This document shows positions 34,382 through 43,709 of a stretch of DNA of 56,014 nucleotides, one piece after another; within the stretch, counting starts at the first letter, position 1; the number at the start of each line of letters is the position of its first letter. Made by a program: the position numbers and the translations under genes. This DNA is from an uncultured Pelagibacteraceae bacterium (GTDB lineage Bacteria > Pseudomonadota > Alphaproteobacteria > Pelagibacterales > Pelagibacteraceae): positions 1 through 56,014 of the forward strand of contig CACPPK010000005.1 of NCBI GenBank assembly GCA_902635845.1, given 5' to 3'. Below the pieces are notes generated by a model. The model had not been told where the DNA came from. It saw nothing but the letters and a program-made list of their open reading frames with translations, and made no database searches.

Positions 34382-34939
34382 TTAAAGATAATAATAAGGC
34401 TTCTTTGCGAATATTTTTTTAACTAATGGCTTAAAATCATCCAATGACATACTTTTATAATCAGGATCAAAAGAGCATTGGTCATATTTTTCGCAAAAAT
34501 CTATAGTGTCTTGATAGTATTTATGATCTTTAAATTTGTCTCTTGCATTTCTATCACCCCCTAAATGATGAGCGCTGTAGTAAGTTTGAAAAAGACCATG
34601 ATGTAAAATAATCCAATAGGTTCTTTCTGAAACATAAGGTCTTAGAATGGAAGCAGCATATTGAGAATGGTTCATTGGTGCTAGATCATCTCCAATATCA
34701 TGCAACAATGTGGCAACAATCATTTCATCACTTTCTTTATTTTTAAAAGCTCTTGTTGCAGCTTGTAAAGAGTGTTCTAGTCTAGTGATTTTGTAACCTT
34801 CCAAAGTTGCAGTTTGTTTAGATAAATAATTTAAAACTCTCTCAGCGGTTTGTCTCTCAAAGTTTTTCTCAAATTTTTCAAGAAGCTCATAATCTTCCTT
34901 AGTTCCGTTTTTCATTTCAGTAAAATTTACTGTTTTCAT
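34382..34939 (-). CDS. HD-domain metal-dependent protein, di-iron oxygenase-like
   Basis: 185 residues. Metal ligands of an HD fold are H56 (RLEHSLQ), H80-D81 (LLHDIGDD), H91 (MNHSQYAA), H113 or H114 (ILHHGLF) and D153 (EKYDQ). Having the additional histidines and the late Asp is the pattern of the mixed-valent di-iron oxygenases (PhnZ, myo-inositol oxygenase) as well as of some phosphohydrolases. Gene context (purF 3 bases upstream, gshA downstream) does not point to phosphonate or inositol use. I call it an HD-domain protein of open activity. Confidence 0.82.
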   Translation of the reverse strand: MKTVNFTEMKNGTKEDYELLEKFEKNFERQTAERVLNYLSKQTATLEGYKITRLEHSLQAATRAFKNKESDEMIVATLLHDIGDDLAPMNHSQYAASILRPYVSERTYWIILHHGLFQTYYSAHHLGGDRNARDKFKDHKYYQDTIDFCEKYDQCSFDPDYKSMSLDDFKPLVKKIFAKKPYYYL

Positions 34940-34942
34940 AAT

Positions 34943-36424
34943 TTAATTGTTTGATCCAGTGCTTAATAAAGATAACTGAGTTATTTTATTATCTCCTAAT
35001 TCATCTACTAATTTAACAGGATATTCACCCGTAAAATAATGATCTGTTAATTGTGGATATGTATCGTTTCTATTTTTAAAACCAATAGCTTTATACAACC
35101 CTTCTATTGATAAAAATCTTAAAGATTTAGCTCCGATATATTCACAAATTTCATCATTTGTTTTATTTGCTGCTAACAATTCTTTTTTTGTCGGTGTATC
35201 TACACCATAGAAATCCGGGTGTCTTATTTCAGGGCACGCAATTTTAACATGAACTTCTTTTGCACCTGCATCGTAAAGCATTTTTACAATTTTATATGAT
35301 GTAGTTCCTCGAACAAGAGAGTCATCAATTAGAATTATTTTTTTATTTTTAATTGTTGTTTGATTAGCATTTAATTTTAATTTAACACCTAAGCTTCTAA
35401 TTTTTTGACTTGGCTCGATGAAAGTTCTTCCAACATAATGATTTCTAATTAATCCATGTTCAAAATTCATTTTTAATTCTTGAGCAAAACCCATAGCAGC
35501 AGCATTTCCAGAATCTGGAACCGGGACTACTATATCTGCATCAGTATCGTTTTCTTTCGCAAGCTCTTTTCCAATATTTTTTCTATGTTCGTATGCTGTT
35601 TTTCCCCCTATTAGACTGTCTGGTCTTGAGAAATAAATATATTCGAATACACAAGGTCTAACTTTTTTAGCAGGGAAGGGTTTAATACTTTTTACTTTAT
35701 TATTTTCAATTAAAACTATCTCACCATTTTCAACCTCCCTTATAAATTTTGCACCAATTATATCAAACGCACAAGTTTCAGAAGCTAAGACATAACTATT
35801 ACCGAGCTTACCAATAACAAGAGGTCTAATGCCATAAGGATCTCTAACTCCGATTAATGAGTTCTGAGTCAACATCACTAAAGCATAACCACCTTGAATT
35901 TGAAAAATTGCATCAATTACTTTATCAATTGTTTTTGGTCTTTTTGATTTAGCAATTAATTGAACAATTGTCTCAGTATCTGAAGTTGTGTAAAATATAG
36001 CACCATCTTGAACTAACTTATTTCTCAAAGATATTGAATTAGTGAGATTTCCATTGTGTGCAACTCCAATTCCACCAGCATTAGTGTCAGCAAAAAAGGG
36101 CTGAATGTTTCTTAATATATTGTTTCCAGTTGTACTGTATCTATTGTGACCAATTGCATAATTTCCCTTAAGATTATTAAGCACTTTTTCTTTGTTGAAA
36201 TTATCACCAACTAAGCCAAATCTTTTCTCAGAATAATATTTGTCCCCATCAAATGTGACTATACCACAGCCTTCTTGACCTCTGTGTTGTAGAGCATGTA
36301 GGCCAAGTGCGGTGAGAGCTGAAGCATCTTTTGCATTACTGATACCAAAAACCCCACACTCCTCCTTTAATCTTGGATTATAGTTCTTTAATTTTTTCTT
36401 TAGAATCTTGATATGTTTTTTCAT
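34943..36424 (-). CDS. purF: Amidophosphoribosyltransferase
   Basis: First committed step of purine synthesis, making phosphoribosylamine from PRPP and glutamine. A 22-residue basic propeptide (MKKHIKILKKKLKNYNPRLKEE) precedes the catalytic nucleophile C23 in ECGVFGI, exposed by self-cleavage in this family. Further blocks are HNRYSTTG, VAHNGNLTN and the PRPP loop IILIDDSLVRGTTS. The annotated start lies 47 bases inside the upstream cvpA gene; no better start codon is available downstream because the Cys must remain close to the N-terminus. Confidence 0.96.
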   Translation of the reverse strand: MKKHIKILKKKLKNYNPRLKEECGVFGISNAKDASALTALGLHALQHRGQEGCGIVTFDGDKYYSEKRFGLVGDNFNKEKVLNNLKGNYAIGHNRYSTTGNNILRNIQPFFADTNAGGIGVAHNGNLTNSISLRNKLVQDGAIFYTTSDTETIVQLIAKSKRPKTIDKVIDAIFQIQGGYALVMLTQNSLIGVRDPYGIRPLVIGKLGNSYVLASETCAFDIIGAKFIREVENGEIVLIENNKVKSIKPFPAKKVRPCVFEYIYFSRPDSLIGGKTAYEHRKNIGKELAKENDTDADIVVPVPDSGNAAAMGFAQELKMNFEHGLIRNHYVGRTFIEPSQKIRSLGVKLKLNANQTTIKNKKIILIDDSLVRGTTSYKIVKMLYDAGAKEVHVKIACPEIRHPDFYGVDTPTKKELLAANKTNDEICEYIGAKSLRFLSIEGLYKAIGFKNRNDTYPQLTDHYFTGEYPVKLVDELGDNKITQLSLLSTGSNN

Positions 36425-36926
36425 TAGGAAATTCTTTTATCAGATAACTACTACCTTTTTCTAAATATGGAAAGATGTATGATTTGTCAAAATTTATTGG
36501 CCATTTATCATAATTATAAACGATATGAACACCTGAAAATATACAAACAGAAATAATGTAAGCTCTTATAAAACCAAAAAAGAATCCAAATGTCGTATCT
36601 AAGCCACCGATTCCTGTATATCTAACTGCTCTACTGATTCCTTTATTAATTAATAAAACTAAAAAGATGACAACCACAAATATAATTAGTCCCAAACCAA
36701 CATCAAGCACATACTCATTATCAATAATGTCTTTTACATATGGTTTAATTCTTGGAAATAGAATTAAAGTAATTATATATGCCAGCAACCATTTAGCCAT
36801 TGAAAGGATGCTTAAAATGAAACCCTTTTTATAACAATTTATTAAAGAAAGGATTGTTAAAATTAAATAAATTAAATCAATTATTGATATTGCTTTATAA
36901 AAATCTTTTATGATTTCTAACATCAA
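36378..36926 (-). CDS. cvpA: CvpA family membrane protein
   Basis: 182-residue inner-membrane protein with four helices, beginning IDLIYLILTILSLINCYKKGF, the usual CvpA start, and containing the GGLDTTFGFFFGFIRAY segment between helices three and four. CvpA is encoded upstream of purF across proteobacteria, as here, and is needed for colicin V production and for envelope integrity in E. coli. The C-terminal hydrophilic tail overlaps purF by 47 bases in another frame. Confidence 0.9.
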   Translation of the reverse strand: MMLEIIKDFYKAISIIDLIYLILTILSLINCYKKGFILSILSMAKWLLAYIITLILFPRIKPYVKDIIDNEYVLDVGLGLIIFVVVIFLVLLINKGISRAVRYTGIGGLDTTFGFFFGFIRAYIISVCIFSGVHIVYNYDKWPINFDKSYIFPYLEKGSSYLIKEFPNEKTYQDSKEKIKEL

Positions 36927-39319
36927 GATGATTTGCCAAAAGGTTTAATAATTAAAATTAATGCAGGAAGTAGTGTTAATACTGATATCATAGCTAATAA
37001 CATAGCAAGTCCCGTAAAAACACCAAAATAAATTGTTGGGATAAACTTTGATAATACTAAAATTGAAAATCCAAAAACAATAGTAATTGAAGTGTTAATT
37101 ATAGCAACTCCAACAGTTGAATGACACGTTTTTAATGTCTTGTTGTAATCCTTTATTTTAACAAACTCTTCTTTAAATCTGTAAATATAGTGAATGCTGT
37201 TATCTACTGCAATTCCTATTGTAATCGCTGCAATAGTTATGGTCATCATATCTAAAGGTATTCCTAACAATCCAATTATTCCTAAGATAAAAAAAGCAGC
37301 AATAAAATTTGGCACAACACCAATTAATGAAAGTTTAATATTTCTAAATAAGATTATGAACATTGAAAATATTCCAATCATAACCAATCCCAATGTTAAA
37401 ATTTGAGATTTAAACAGGCTTTGTAATAAATTATTAAATAATATTAAGACACCTGCTAACTTGTAATCTTTTTCTTCTAAACTAAATTTATCTTTTAGAT
37501 CAAAATTAATTTTGTTAATTAAATCATTTCTTCTTAAATCTTTCTGCGAGTCTATAATTCTTAAACTAATTCGAGCCTCATTATCTTTAATTGAAAGATA
37601 AGGATCGATAATTTCAGTTTTAATACTCTCAGGAATTTTAGAGTAAAGCACTCCCATTTCTAAAGTACCTAAAGGCTTATTATTATTTAATTGAGTAGCT
37701 ACTTCAATAATAGATGAAAAAGATAGAACTTTGCCAATTTCAGGTAAGCTATCTAAGTAATTATGGATAGATGTAATTAGATCAATTTTATCTTTGGTAA
37801 ACCAATATTTTTCATCATCAATATCCTCTTCGTCGCCCCAATCGTCAAATTCATCATCGTCCCCAGATTTTTTTACCTTTTCTTTCTTCGGAAATTTTAT
37901 AATAACCTCTAAAGGTGTGGTTCCACCTAGCTCTTCATCTATAAGTTTCATACCTTTATAAATTTCGGTATTCTTATCAAAATAATTTATAAAACTGTTT
38001 TCAACTTCAAGCTTACTTATTCCAATAATACTGAATATTATAACTATTCCACTTACCAAGAAGATTAATTTTTTATTATTAAGAGAAATTAGACCAAGTA
38101 AATTTGTAATTTTAGATTTTTGTTCTTTTTTAACTGAAATATTATTTGTGGGTGCAAAGTTTAAAAGGGTAGGTAGTAGAGTAAATGTAATTATAAATGA
38201 TGTAATTAACCCAAAAGTCATCATCCAACCAAAGTCAATAATAGGTTTTATTTCACTAAAAATTAAAGATAAGAAAGCAAAAATTGTTGTTAGAACAGTA
38301 TAAAGAATTGGCAAAAACATTTTTGAAGTTGTTAAGGAAATAATTTCTAAATTATTTTTTGATGGAAAATTTTTTTTAAGCTGAAGAAACCTAGTGCTCA
38401 TATGAATATTCATTGCCATTGTTAGAATCAACATTAGTGCAATAAAATTTGAAGAGATAACTGTAACTTTCCATCCTAGTAGTCCAAGTATCCCCATCAT
38501 AATTATCACAGAAAAAAGACAACTGCTTATAGGAACTACAATCCAAATAAGATTTCTAAAAACAAACCATAAAGTAGCAATTATAAATAATAGAACACCC
38601 AAACCAAAAACAATTATATCACTTTTGATAAAAGTCATCATATCATCAGCAATCATTGGTATTCCTCCAAGATAAATCTTTCCAACATCACCATAACTTT
38701 GAATAACTTGTCTAATTTCTAAAATATTCTGATGGTTTTTTTTTTTGATTTGATCTTTAATTTGTTCCACTTCTTCTTTTGATTTATTTGCTATTTCTTC
38801 TAATTTTTGAGACTGTTTAATGTTAACAATAATCCCACTAGTTTTACCGTCTTCACTTATGACAAAATTTCTAAAAACAGGACTATTTAAAATTTCTTTA
38901 AAACCTCTATTTCTATCAACATCTTCATCTTTTAATGTTTTGAAGCTTTCTAGTCTTTCCTGCAGAGGAGCATCAGAGTTATTCAAAAGAGGAATATCTA
39001 ACAATGTAATTACACTATGGACCCAGTTGAGGCTCTGAATTTTATATTTTAAACTTAATAAATTATTAATTGATGAGTCGGTTACCATTCCCTCATTTGG
39101 TGTATAGGTAAGAATTAAAAATTCTTTAGATCCATATCTTTCAGAGACTTCTTTCAAATATGCTAAATCTGGGTCACCTTCTATTAATAGGGTTTCTGAT
39201 GAAGCATCTAGCCTAAAATTTTTTGAATAGTATCCAAAACTTAAAATAGTAATAATTAACAATACAAATATTGTTTTGGGATTTTTAAGGATAACGTTTT
39301 GATAAAAATGAGCTATCAT
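36923..39319 (-). CDS. MMPL/RND-superfamily transporter (HAE3-like)
   Basis: 798 residues with two repeats of one helix, a periplasmic domain and five helices. The first helix is near residues 16-30, the second half starts near residue 415, and each half ends in a membrane block (ILTMAMNIHMSTRF and AAITIGIAVDNSIHYIYRF, the latter with the conserved Asp of the RND family). Members of this hydrophobe/amphiphile-efflux group move lipids or hopanoids. The second periplasmic domain carries a highly acidic insert near residues 480-505. It overlaps cvpA by 4 bases. Confidence 0.9.
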   Translation of the reverse strand: MIAHFYQNVILKNPKTIFVLLIITILSFGYYSKNFRLDASSETLLIEGDPDLAYLKEVSERYGSKEFLILTYTPNEGMVTDSSINNLLSLKYKIQSLNWVHSVITLLDIPLLNNSDAPLQERLESFKTLKDEDVDRNRGFKEILNSPVFRNFVISEDGKTSGIIVNIKQSQKLEEIANKSKEEVEQIKDQIKKKNHQNILEIRQVIQSYGDVGKIYLGGIPMIADDMMTFIKSDIIVFGLGVLLFIIATLWFVFRNLIWIVVPISSCLFSVIIMMGILGLLGWKVTVISSNFIALMLILTMAMNIHMSTRFLQLKKNFPSKNNLEIISLTTSKMFLPILYTVLTTIFAFLSLIFSEIKPIIDFGWMMTFGLITSFIITFTLLPTLLNFAPTNNISVKKEQKSKITNLLGLISLNNKKLIFLVSGIVIIFSIIGISKLEVENSFINYFDKNTEIYKGMKLIDEELGGTTPLEVIIKFPKKEKVKKSGDDDEFDDWGDEEDIDDEKYWFTKDKIDLITSIHNYLDSLPEIGKVLSFSSIIEVATQLNNNKPLGTLEMGVLYSKIPESIKTEIIDPYLSIKDNEARISLRIIDSQKDLRRNDLINKINFDLKDKFSLEEKDYKLAGVLILFNNLLQSLFKSQILTLGLVMIGIFSMFIILFRNIKLSLIGVVPNFIAAFFILGIIGLLGIPLDMMTITIAAITIGIAVDNSIHYIYRFKEEFVKIKDYNKTLKTCHSTVGVAIINTSITIVFGFSILVLSKFIPTIYFGVFTGLAMLLAMISVLTLLPALILIIKPFGKSS

Positions 39320-39340
39320 TCAAGCTCTTTATATTGGAAT

Positions 39341-40759
39341 TTAACTTAATTGAGTATCCTTAAATTTTGTAAATCTTTCTTCAAATTCAAGAGTTACATT
39401 ACCAATAGGACCATGTCGTTGTTTTCCAATTATAATTTGAGCTAAATGGGCAACTTCATTCATTTTTGCTTGCCACTCTGCATGCTCAACAGTTGCCTCT
39501 CTTGGCTCTTTTCTTTGTAAATAATATCCTTCTCTATAAACAAACATTACAACATCTGCGTCCTGTTCAATAGAGCCAGACTCTCTTAAATCTGCCAATT
39601 GAGGCTTATGATCATCTCTTTGTTCTACTTGTCGAGATAATTGGGAAAGAGCAACTACAGGAACAGAGAGTTCTTTAGCTATTGCTTTAAGTCCTTGAGT
39701 AATTTGAGATATTTCTTGAACTCTTCCATCTTTATTAAAAGTGGTTCCTCTCATTAATTGGATGTAATCAACAACTATCATATCAAGGCCAAATAGCCTT
39801 TTAATTCGTCTTGCTCTATTACTCAAAGCAGCAATACTTATTGCTGGTGTTTCATCAATATAAAGAGGTAGCTCAGAAATATTTTTTGATGTTTCTAAAA
39901 ACTTGTCAAACTGATCATCAGATATTCTCCCTCTTCTTATATCGTTGGAACTTATTCTTGCTTGCTCAGAAATAATTCTTGTAGACAATTGTTCTGAAGA
40001 CATCTCAAGTGAAAAGAAGGCTATAGATGATTTCTTACCACTCTCTTGAAGTTTTTGAGCAGCGTTAAATGCTATATTTGTTGCTAGAGACGTTTTACCC
40101 ATCGATGGTCGACCAGCAATAATAATTAAATCTGATTGATGTAAACCACCAAGCTTATCATCTAAATCTCTTAAACCAGTTGGAACACCAACTATTCCCT
40201 CCTCATTCTTATAAGCAGCTGAAGCCATCTCAATTGTTTGTTTCATTGCTTCATCAAATTTTATTAAAGAAGAATTGAAGGAACCTTTTTCTGCTAAATC
40301 AAATAATAATCTCTCAGAACTTTCGATTATAGATTGTCCGTTAGTATTAAGATCATTTAATTTAGCGCTATCAATCGTTTGTTCAGAAATTTTGATTAAT
40401 TCTCTTCTTACAAACATGTCGTAAATTATTTTTGAATATTCTATTGCTTGCCTAACTGATGTAGAAAATTTTGTGATCTTAACCAAATATTCAGGAACAT
40501 TTAGATCATCTTTTTCATCTTCAAAATAACTTTTTAAGGTAATTGGATTGGCCAACATTCCTTTGTATATAAGACTTTCCACTGCCTCAAATATTTTCTG
40601 ATGCATTGGATCATAAAAGTTAATACTGGAAATTATTGTATTTATTTCATCAAAAATATCATTGCTTACAAGTATAGATCCTATAACAGCCTGCTCTGCT
40701 TCAATGTTATTGGGCAACTCTTTAAATTGATCTTTGATTATACTTAAATTATTTTCCAT
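39341..40759 (-). CDS. dnaB: Replicative DNA helicase
   Basis: Hexameric helicase unwinding DNA at the replication fork. The N-terminal domain (about 15-115) begins with NIEAEQAVIGSILV, the C-terminal RecA-like domain has Walker A GRPSMGKTS at 216-224, Walker B DMIVVDYIQLM and the R-finger segment. 472 residues is the normal length, with no intein. It sits 68 bases from rplI in the usual alphaproteobacterial rpsF-rpsR-rplI-dnaB order. Confidence 0.97.
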   Translation of the reverse strand: MENNLSIIKDQFKELPNNIEAEQAVIGSILVSNDIFDEINTIISSINFYDPMHQKIFEAVESLIYKGMLANPITLKSYFEDEKDDLNVPEYLVKITKFSTSVRQAIEYSKIIYDMFVRRELIKISEQTIDSAKLNDLNTNGQSIIESSERLLFDLAEKGSFNSSLIKFDEAMKQTIEMASAAYKNEEGIVGVPTGLRDLDDKLGGLHQSDLIIIAGRPSMGKTSLATNIAFNAAQKLQESGKKSSIAFFSLEMSSEQLSTRIISEQARISSNDIRRGRISDDQFDKFLETSKNISELPLYIDETPAISIAALSNRARRIKRLFGLDMIVVDYIQLMRGTTFNKDGRVQEISQITQGLKAIAKELSVPVVALSQLSRQVEQRDDHKPQLADLRESGSIEQDADVVMFVYREGYYLQRKEPREATVEHAEWQAKMNEVAHLAQIIIGKQRHGPIGNVTLEFEERFTKFKDTQLS

Positions 40760-40827
40760 GAATATAAATTTACATGAAAATTTATTAAATCAAATTATTA
40801 ATTGTTATTGGGGAAAAGAATGTATAA

Positions 40828-41286
40828 TTATTGAATTGTATCAGCCGAAGAAACATTAATTGTAATTTCAGCATCAACTTCTGAGTGTAAGGAAATTTTA
40901 ACCTTAAATTTTCCTATAGCTTTAATTTCTTCAATTGGTTGTATCATTGAAGGTTTTACATTAATTTTATTTTCTTCTTGAATAAGTTTTGAAATTTCAG
41001 TTGGTTTAACAGAGCCGTACAATTCGTTATTTTCCGTGCTAAGTTTTTTTACAGAATACACTTTACCATTAATTTGTTCAGCAATTTGAGATGCTTCTTT
41101 TTTCTTTTCATTATCTTTTTTAGATAACTCAGATTTAATTTTTTCAACTTCTTTCACATTTTCTTTTGATGCATAAAGAGCTTTTTTATTAGCTATTAAG
41201 TAGTTTCTAGCAAAACCTCTTTTTACATCTATAACTTCTCCAATAGATCCAATTCTTTTCACGTTTTCTAATAAAATTACTTTCAT
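40828..41286 (-). CDS. rplI: 50S ribosomal protein L9
   Basis: 152 residues. The N-terminal domain MKVILLENVKRIGSIGEVIDVKRGFARNYL is diagnostic; the long central helix (KENVKEVEKIKSELSKKDNEKKKEAS) and C-terminal domain follow. It lies one base after rpsR in the rpsF operon. Normal length. Confidence 0.97.
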   Translation of the reverse strand: MKVILLENVKRIGSIGEVIDVKRGFARNYLIANKKALYASKENVKEVEKIKSELSKKDNEKKKEASQIAEQINGKVYSVKKLSTENNELYGSVKPTEISKLIQEENKINVKPSMIQPIEEIKAIGKFKVKISLHSEVDAEITINVSSADTIQ

Positions 41287-41287
41287 T

Positions 41288-41560
41288 TTATAATAGTGCT
41301 AAATTTCTTGCTCTTTTTATTGAAAGAGATAGTTCCCTTTGTTTTTTTTGGGATACATTAGTGATTCTTGAAGGTAAAATTTTACCATTTTCAGATATAT
41401 ATTTTTTCAATAGTTTTATATTTTTATAATCTATTTCTGGCGCACCTTTCACTGATAAAGGGCAGGTTTTTTTAAATTTGTATTTATTAGGTTGAAAAAT
41501 ACTTAATTTTGCAAAGTTACTCTGCTTACCTTTTCTATTTCCACTTTGTCTTTTTGGCAT
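41288..41560 (-). CDS. rpsR: 30S ribosomal protein S18
   Basis: 90 residues with the family core [25 protein letters not shown] and the basic [19 protein letters not shown] end. It begins at the last base of rpsF. The N-terminal 25 residues are basic and variable, as usual. Interacts with S6, encoded next to it. Confidence 0.97.
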   Translation of the reverse strand: MPKRQSGNRKGKQSNFAKLSIFQPNKYKFKKTCPLSVKGAPEIDYKNIKLLKKYISENGKILPSRITNVSQKKQRELSLSIKRARNLALL

Positions 41561-41913
41561 TAGTTTTTAGCACTTTCTTTCTTTTCACTATCTTCTTTTT
41601 TTCCAAAATAGTTTTTATCCAAATCAAATTTTTTTACTCTTACTGTCAGATATCTTAGTAATTTTTTATCAATAGCTTCATTTTTTTCCAATTCGTCAAT
41701 AACATTACCTTTCCCTTTTATTTTGAAATGTATGTAACTTCCTTTTTTATTTTTCTTAATAAGATAAGATAAGTTTAATAATCCCCAGTTTTCTGTTTTA
41801 ACAACTTCCCCTTCATTTTTTTCAACAATTTTAGAATATTTCTCTGTCAGTTGCTTTAATTCACTCGGTGAAGTATCCTGCCTAGCTATAATTGTATGTT
41901 CGTATAAATTCAT
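41560..41913 (-). CDS. rpsF: 30S ribosomal protein S6
   Basis: 117 residues, starting [20 protein letters not shown] with the family's ferredoxin-like fold and ending in a charged tail ([13 protein letters not shown]). First gene of the rpsF-rpsR-rplI-dnaB operon. It diverges from fabD across 87 bases that carry a clear -10 box for this strand. Confidence 0.97.
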   Translation of the reverse strand: MNLYEHTIIARQDTSPSELKQLTEKYSKIVEKNEGEVVKTENWGLLNLSYLIKKNKKGSYIHFKIKGKGNVIDELEKNEAIDKKLLRYLTVRVKKFDLDKNYFGKKEDSEKKESAKN

Positions 41914-41945
41914 TTAAGTTCTTTAATAAAAAGTGAGGATATACT

Positions 41946-41951
41946 ATTATA
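41946..41951 (-). promoter_or_regulatory. Candidate -10 box of the rpsF operon
   Basis: Read on the minus strand the bases are TATAAT, a perfect -10 hexamer, about 26 bases beyond the expected start point from the rpsF ATG. The best -35 at 17-base spacing is a weak TTTAAC. On such AT-rich DNA a chance match is possible, but this gap must hold the promoter of a strong ribosomal-protein operon. For the opposite strand TACAAT at 41962-41967 is a weaker candidate for fabD. Confidence 0.5.
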
Positions 41952-42000
41952 AAAGTTCAATTACAATAGTTAAAAAGGCAAAAATATTAGTTTTTTTTAT

Positions 42001-42927
42001 ATGTTTTCGGTAATTTTTCCAGGTCAAGGTTCTCAAATTGTTGGAATGGGGAAAGAGCTTTATGAAAAATATGATTTAGTTAAAAAGCTGTTTAACCAGG
42101 CAGATGAAGTATTAAATTTTTCTATTTCTAAGATCATTCTAGAAGGACCAAAAGAAGAGTTAGATTTAACCGTAAATACACAACCAGCAATATTTTTAAT
42201 TAGTTACTCAATATTTAATGTAGTGAAAAAAGAGTTTAACTTAGATTTAAATAAAGCAAAATATTTTGCTGGACACTCTTTAGGTGAATATTCAGCTCTA
42301 TCATGTGCAGGATATTTAGATTTTACAGAAACCCTAAAAATATTAAGAGTTAGAGGAGATGCTATGCAAAACTCTGTTCCTAAAGGGCAAGGAGGAATGG
42401 TTGCAGTACTAGGCTCAACAATTAATGCAATTGAGAATATTTTGACAGTAAATAAAGAAAATTTAAAAGTGCAAATTGCAAATGATAACTCTGAAGGTCA
42501 AATTGTATTAAGTGGAAAAACAGATGATTTAGAAAAGTTAGTTCAAATATTTAAGGATAGTTCAATTAAAAATATTAAACTACCAGTAAGTGCACCATTC
42601 CATTGTGAATTGATGAATAATGCTACAAAAATAATGGCAGAAGAGCTTAATAAATTAAATTTTAAAGATGGGCAAAATAAGTTAATTTCAAACGTGACTG
42701 CAAATGAAATTAATGATCTAGATGAACTTAAAACACTATTAATTAAGCAAATAGAGAATAGAGTTAGATGGAGAGAAAGTATAATTAATATGATAGAAAA
42801 AGATGTAAAACATTTTATAGAAATAGGGCCAGGGAAAGTTTTGTCAGGGCTAGTAAAAAGAATAAGTAAAGATGTTAAAATTGATACAATAAACAGTCAA
42901 AGTGATATTGATAGTCTAAAAATATGA
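42001..42927 (+). CDS. fabD: Malonyl-CoA:ACP transacylase
   Basis: Loads malonyl groups on acyl carrier protein for fatty-acid synthesis. 308 residues with FPGQGSQIVGMG at 6-17, the nucleophile S93 in GHSLGEYS, and the catalytic histidine in APFHCELM. No Shine-Dalgarno sequence lies within 15 bases of the start (the bases are T-rich), so initiation may be leaderless-like or weak. It overlaps fabG by 4 bases. Confidence 0.96.
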   Translation: MFSVIFPGQGSQIVGMGKELYEKYDLVKKLFNQADEVLNFSISKIILEGPKEELDLTVNTQPAIFLISYSIFNVVKKEFNLDLNKAKYFAGHSLGEYSALSCAGYLDFTETLKILRVRGDAMQNSVPKGQGGMVAVLGSTINAIENILTVNKENLKVQIANDNSEGQIVLSGKTDDLEKLVQIFKDSSIKNIKLPVSAPFHCELMNNATKIMAEELNKLNFKDGQNKLISNVTANEINDLDELKTLLIKQIENRVRWRESIINMIEKDVKHFIEIGPGKVLSGLVKRISKDVKIDTINSQSDIDSLKI

Positions 42928-43661
42928 TAAATTTAAATAATAAAAATATTATTGTTACTGGTGCTTCAGGTGGAATTGGAAATTCAATAATTGAAAAATT
43001 AAATCAAGCTGGAGCAAATATATTAGCTTCAGGTACAAGAATAAAGAAACTTGATGAGCTAAAAAGTAAATATGAGAATATAAAAACAATTAATTTTGAT
43101 ATTTCTCAAAATGATAAAATTGATGAGTTTATTGAAAATGCCACAAAAGAACTTGGTGGAAATTTAGATTGTATAGTAAATAATGCTGGAATTACTCAGG
43201 ACAATTTGGCAATAAGAATGAGTTTAGAAGAGTGGCAAAAAGTAATTGATATTAACTTAACATCAACCTTTTTGATGAGCAAATGTGCCATTAAAAAAAT
43301 GCTAAAAAATAAATCAGGTAAAATTGTCAATATCACATCTGTAGTTGGTCATACTGGAAATTTAGGCCAGGCAAATTATACAGCTTCTAAAGCTGGAATT
43401 ATTGCAATGTCAAAAAGTTTGGCTATTGAATATGCCAAAAAAAATATAAATATAAATTGTATTTCTCCTGGCTTCATCAAAACAGCAATGACTGATAAAT
43501 TAGATGATAAGTTTAAAGAAGCTATAATATCTAAAATACCTTCAGCACGTTTAGGAGAGCCAGATGATGTTGCAAATGCAGTACTTTTTTTATGTTCTAA
43601 TCAGTCAAGTTATATAAATGGTGAAACCCTACATGTTAATGGAGGCATGTATATGGCTTGA
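42924..43661 (+). CDS. fabG: 3-oxoacyl-ACP reductase
   Basis: NADPH-dependent SDR of the fatty-acid elongation cycle, 245 residues. Cofactor loop TGASGGIG at 12-19, NNAG in IVNNAGIT, catalytic S139, Y152 and K156 (YTASK) and the C-terminal HVNGGMYMA end seen in FabG. Its last codons carry the -35 box of the acpP promoter. Translationally coupled to fabD. Confidence 0.96.
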   Translation: MINLNNKNIIVTGASGGIGNSIIEKLNQAGANILASGTRIKKLDELKSKYENIKTINFDISQNDKIDEFIENATKELGGNLDCIVNNAGITQDNLAIRMSLEEWQKVIDINLTSTFLMSKCAIKKMLKNKSGKIVNITSVVGHTGNLGQANYTASKAGIIAMSKSLAIEYAKKNININCISPGFIKTAMTDKLDDKFKEAIISKIPSARLGEPDDVANAVLFLCSNQSSYINGETLHVNGGMYMA

Positions 43662-43685
43662 CAAAAAATGTTTTTAAACTATTAA
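43658..43685 (+). promoter_or_regulatory. Candidate promoter of acpP overlapping the fabG stop
   Basis: TTGACA at 43658-43663 is a perfect -35 box, 16 bases ahead of TATTAA at 43680-43685 (four of six -10 bases). The predicted start would be near 43692, followed by the ribosome binding site AAAAGGGA at 43697-43704 and the acpP ATG at 43710. The -35 box includes the TGA stop of fabG. A separate promoter fits the high demand for acyl carrier protein. Confidence 0.6.
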
Positions 43686-43709
43686 GAATTTATAACAAAA
43701 GGGATCAAT

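Noticed and set aside
25123..34939. PhyH plus HD protein as a PhnY/PhnZ phosphonate pair
   Set aside because: The two genes are 9 kb apart in different operons with no phosphonate transporter, and the HD gene lies among purine and glutathione genes. The ligand resemblance alone is not enough.
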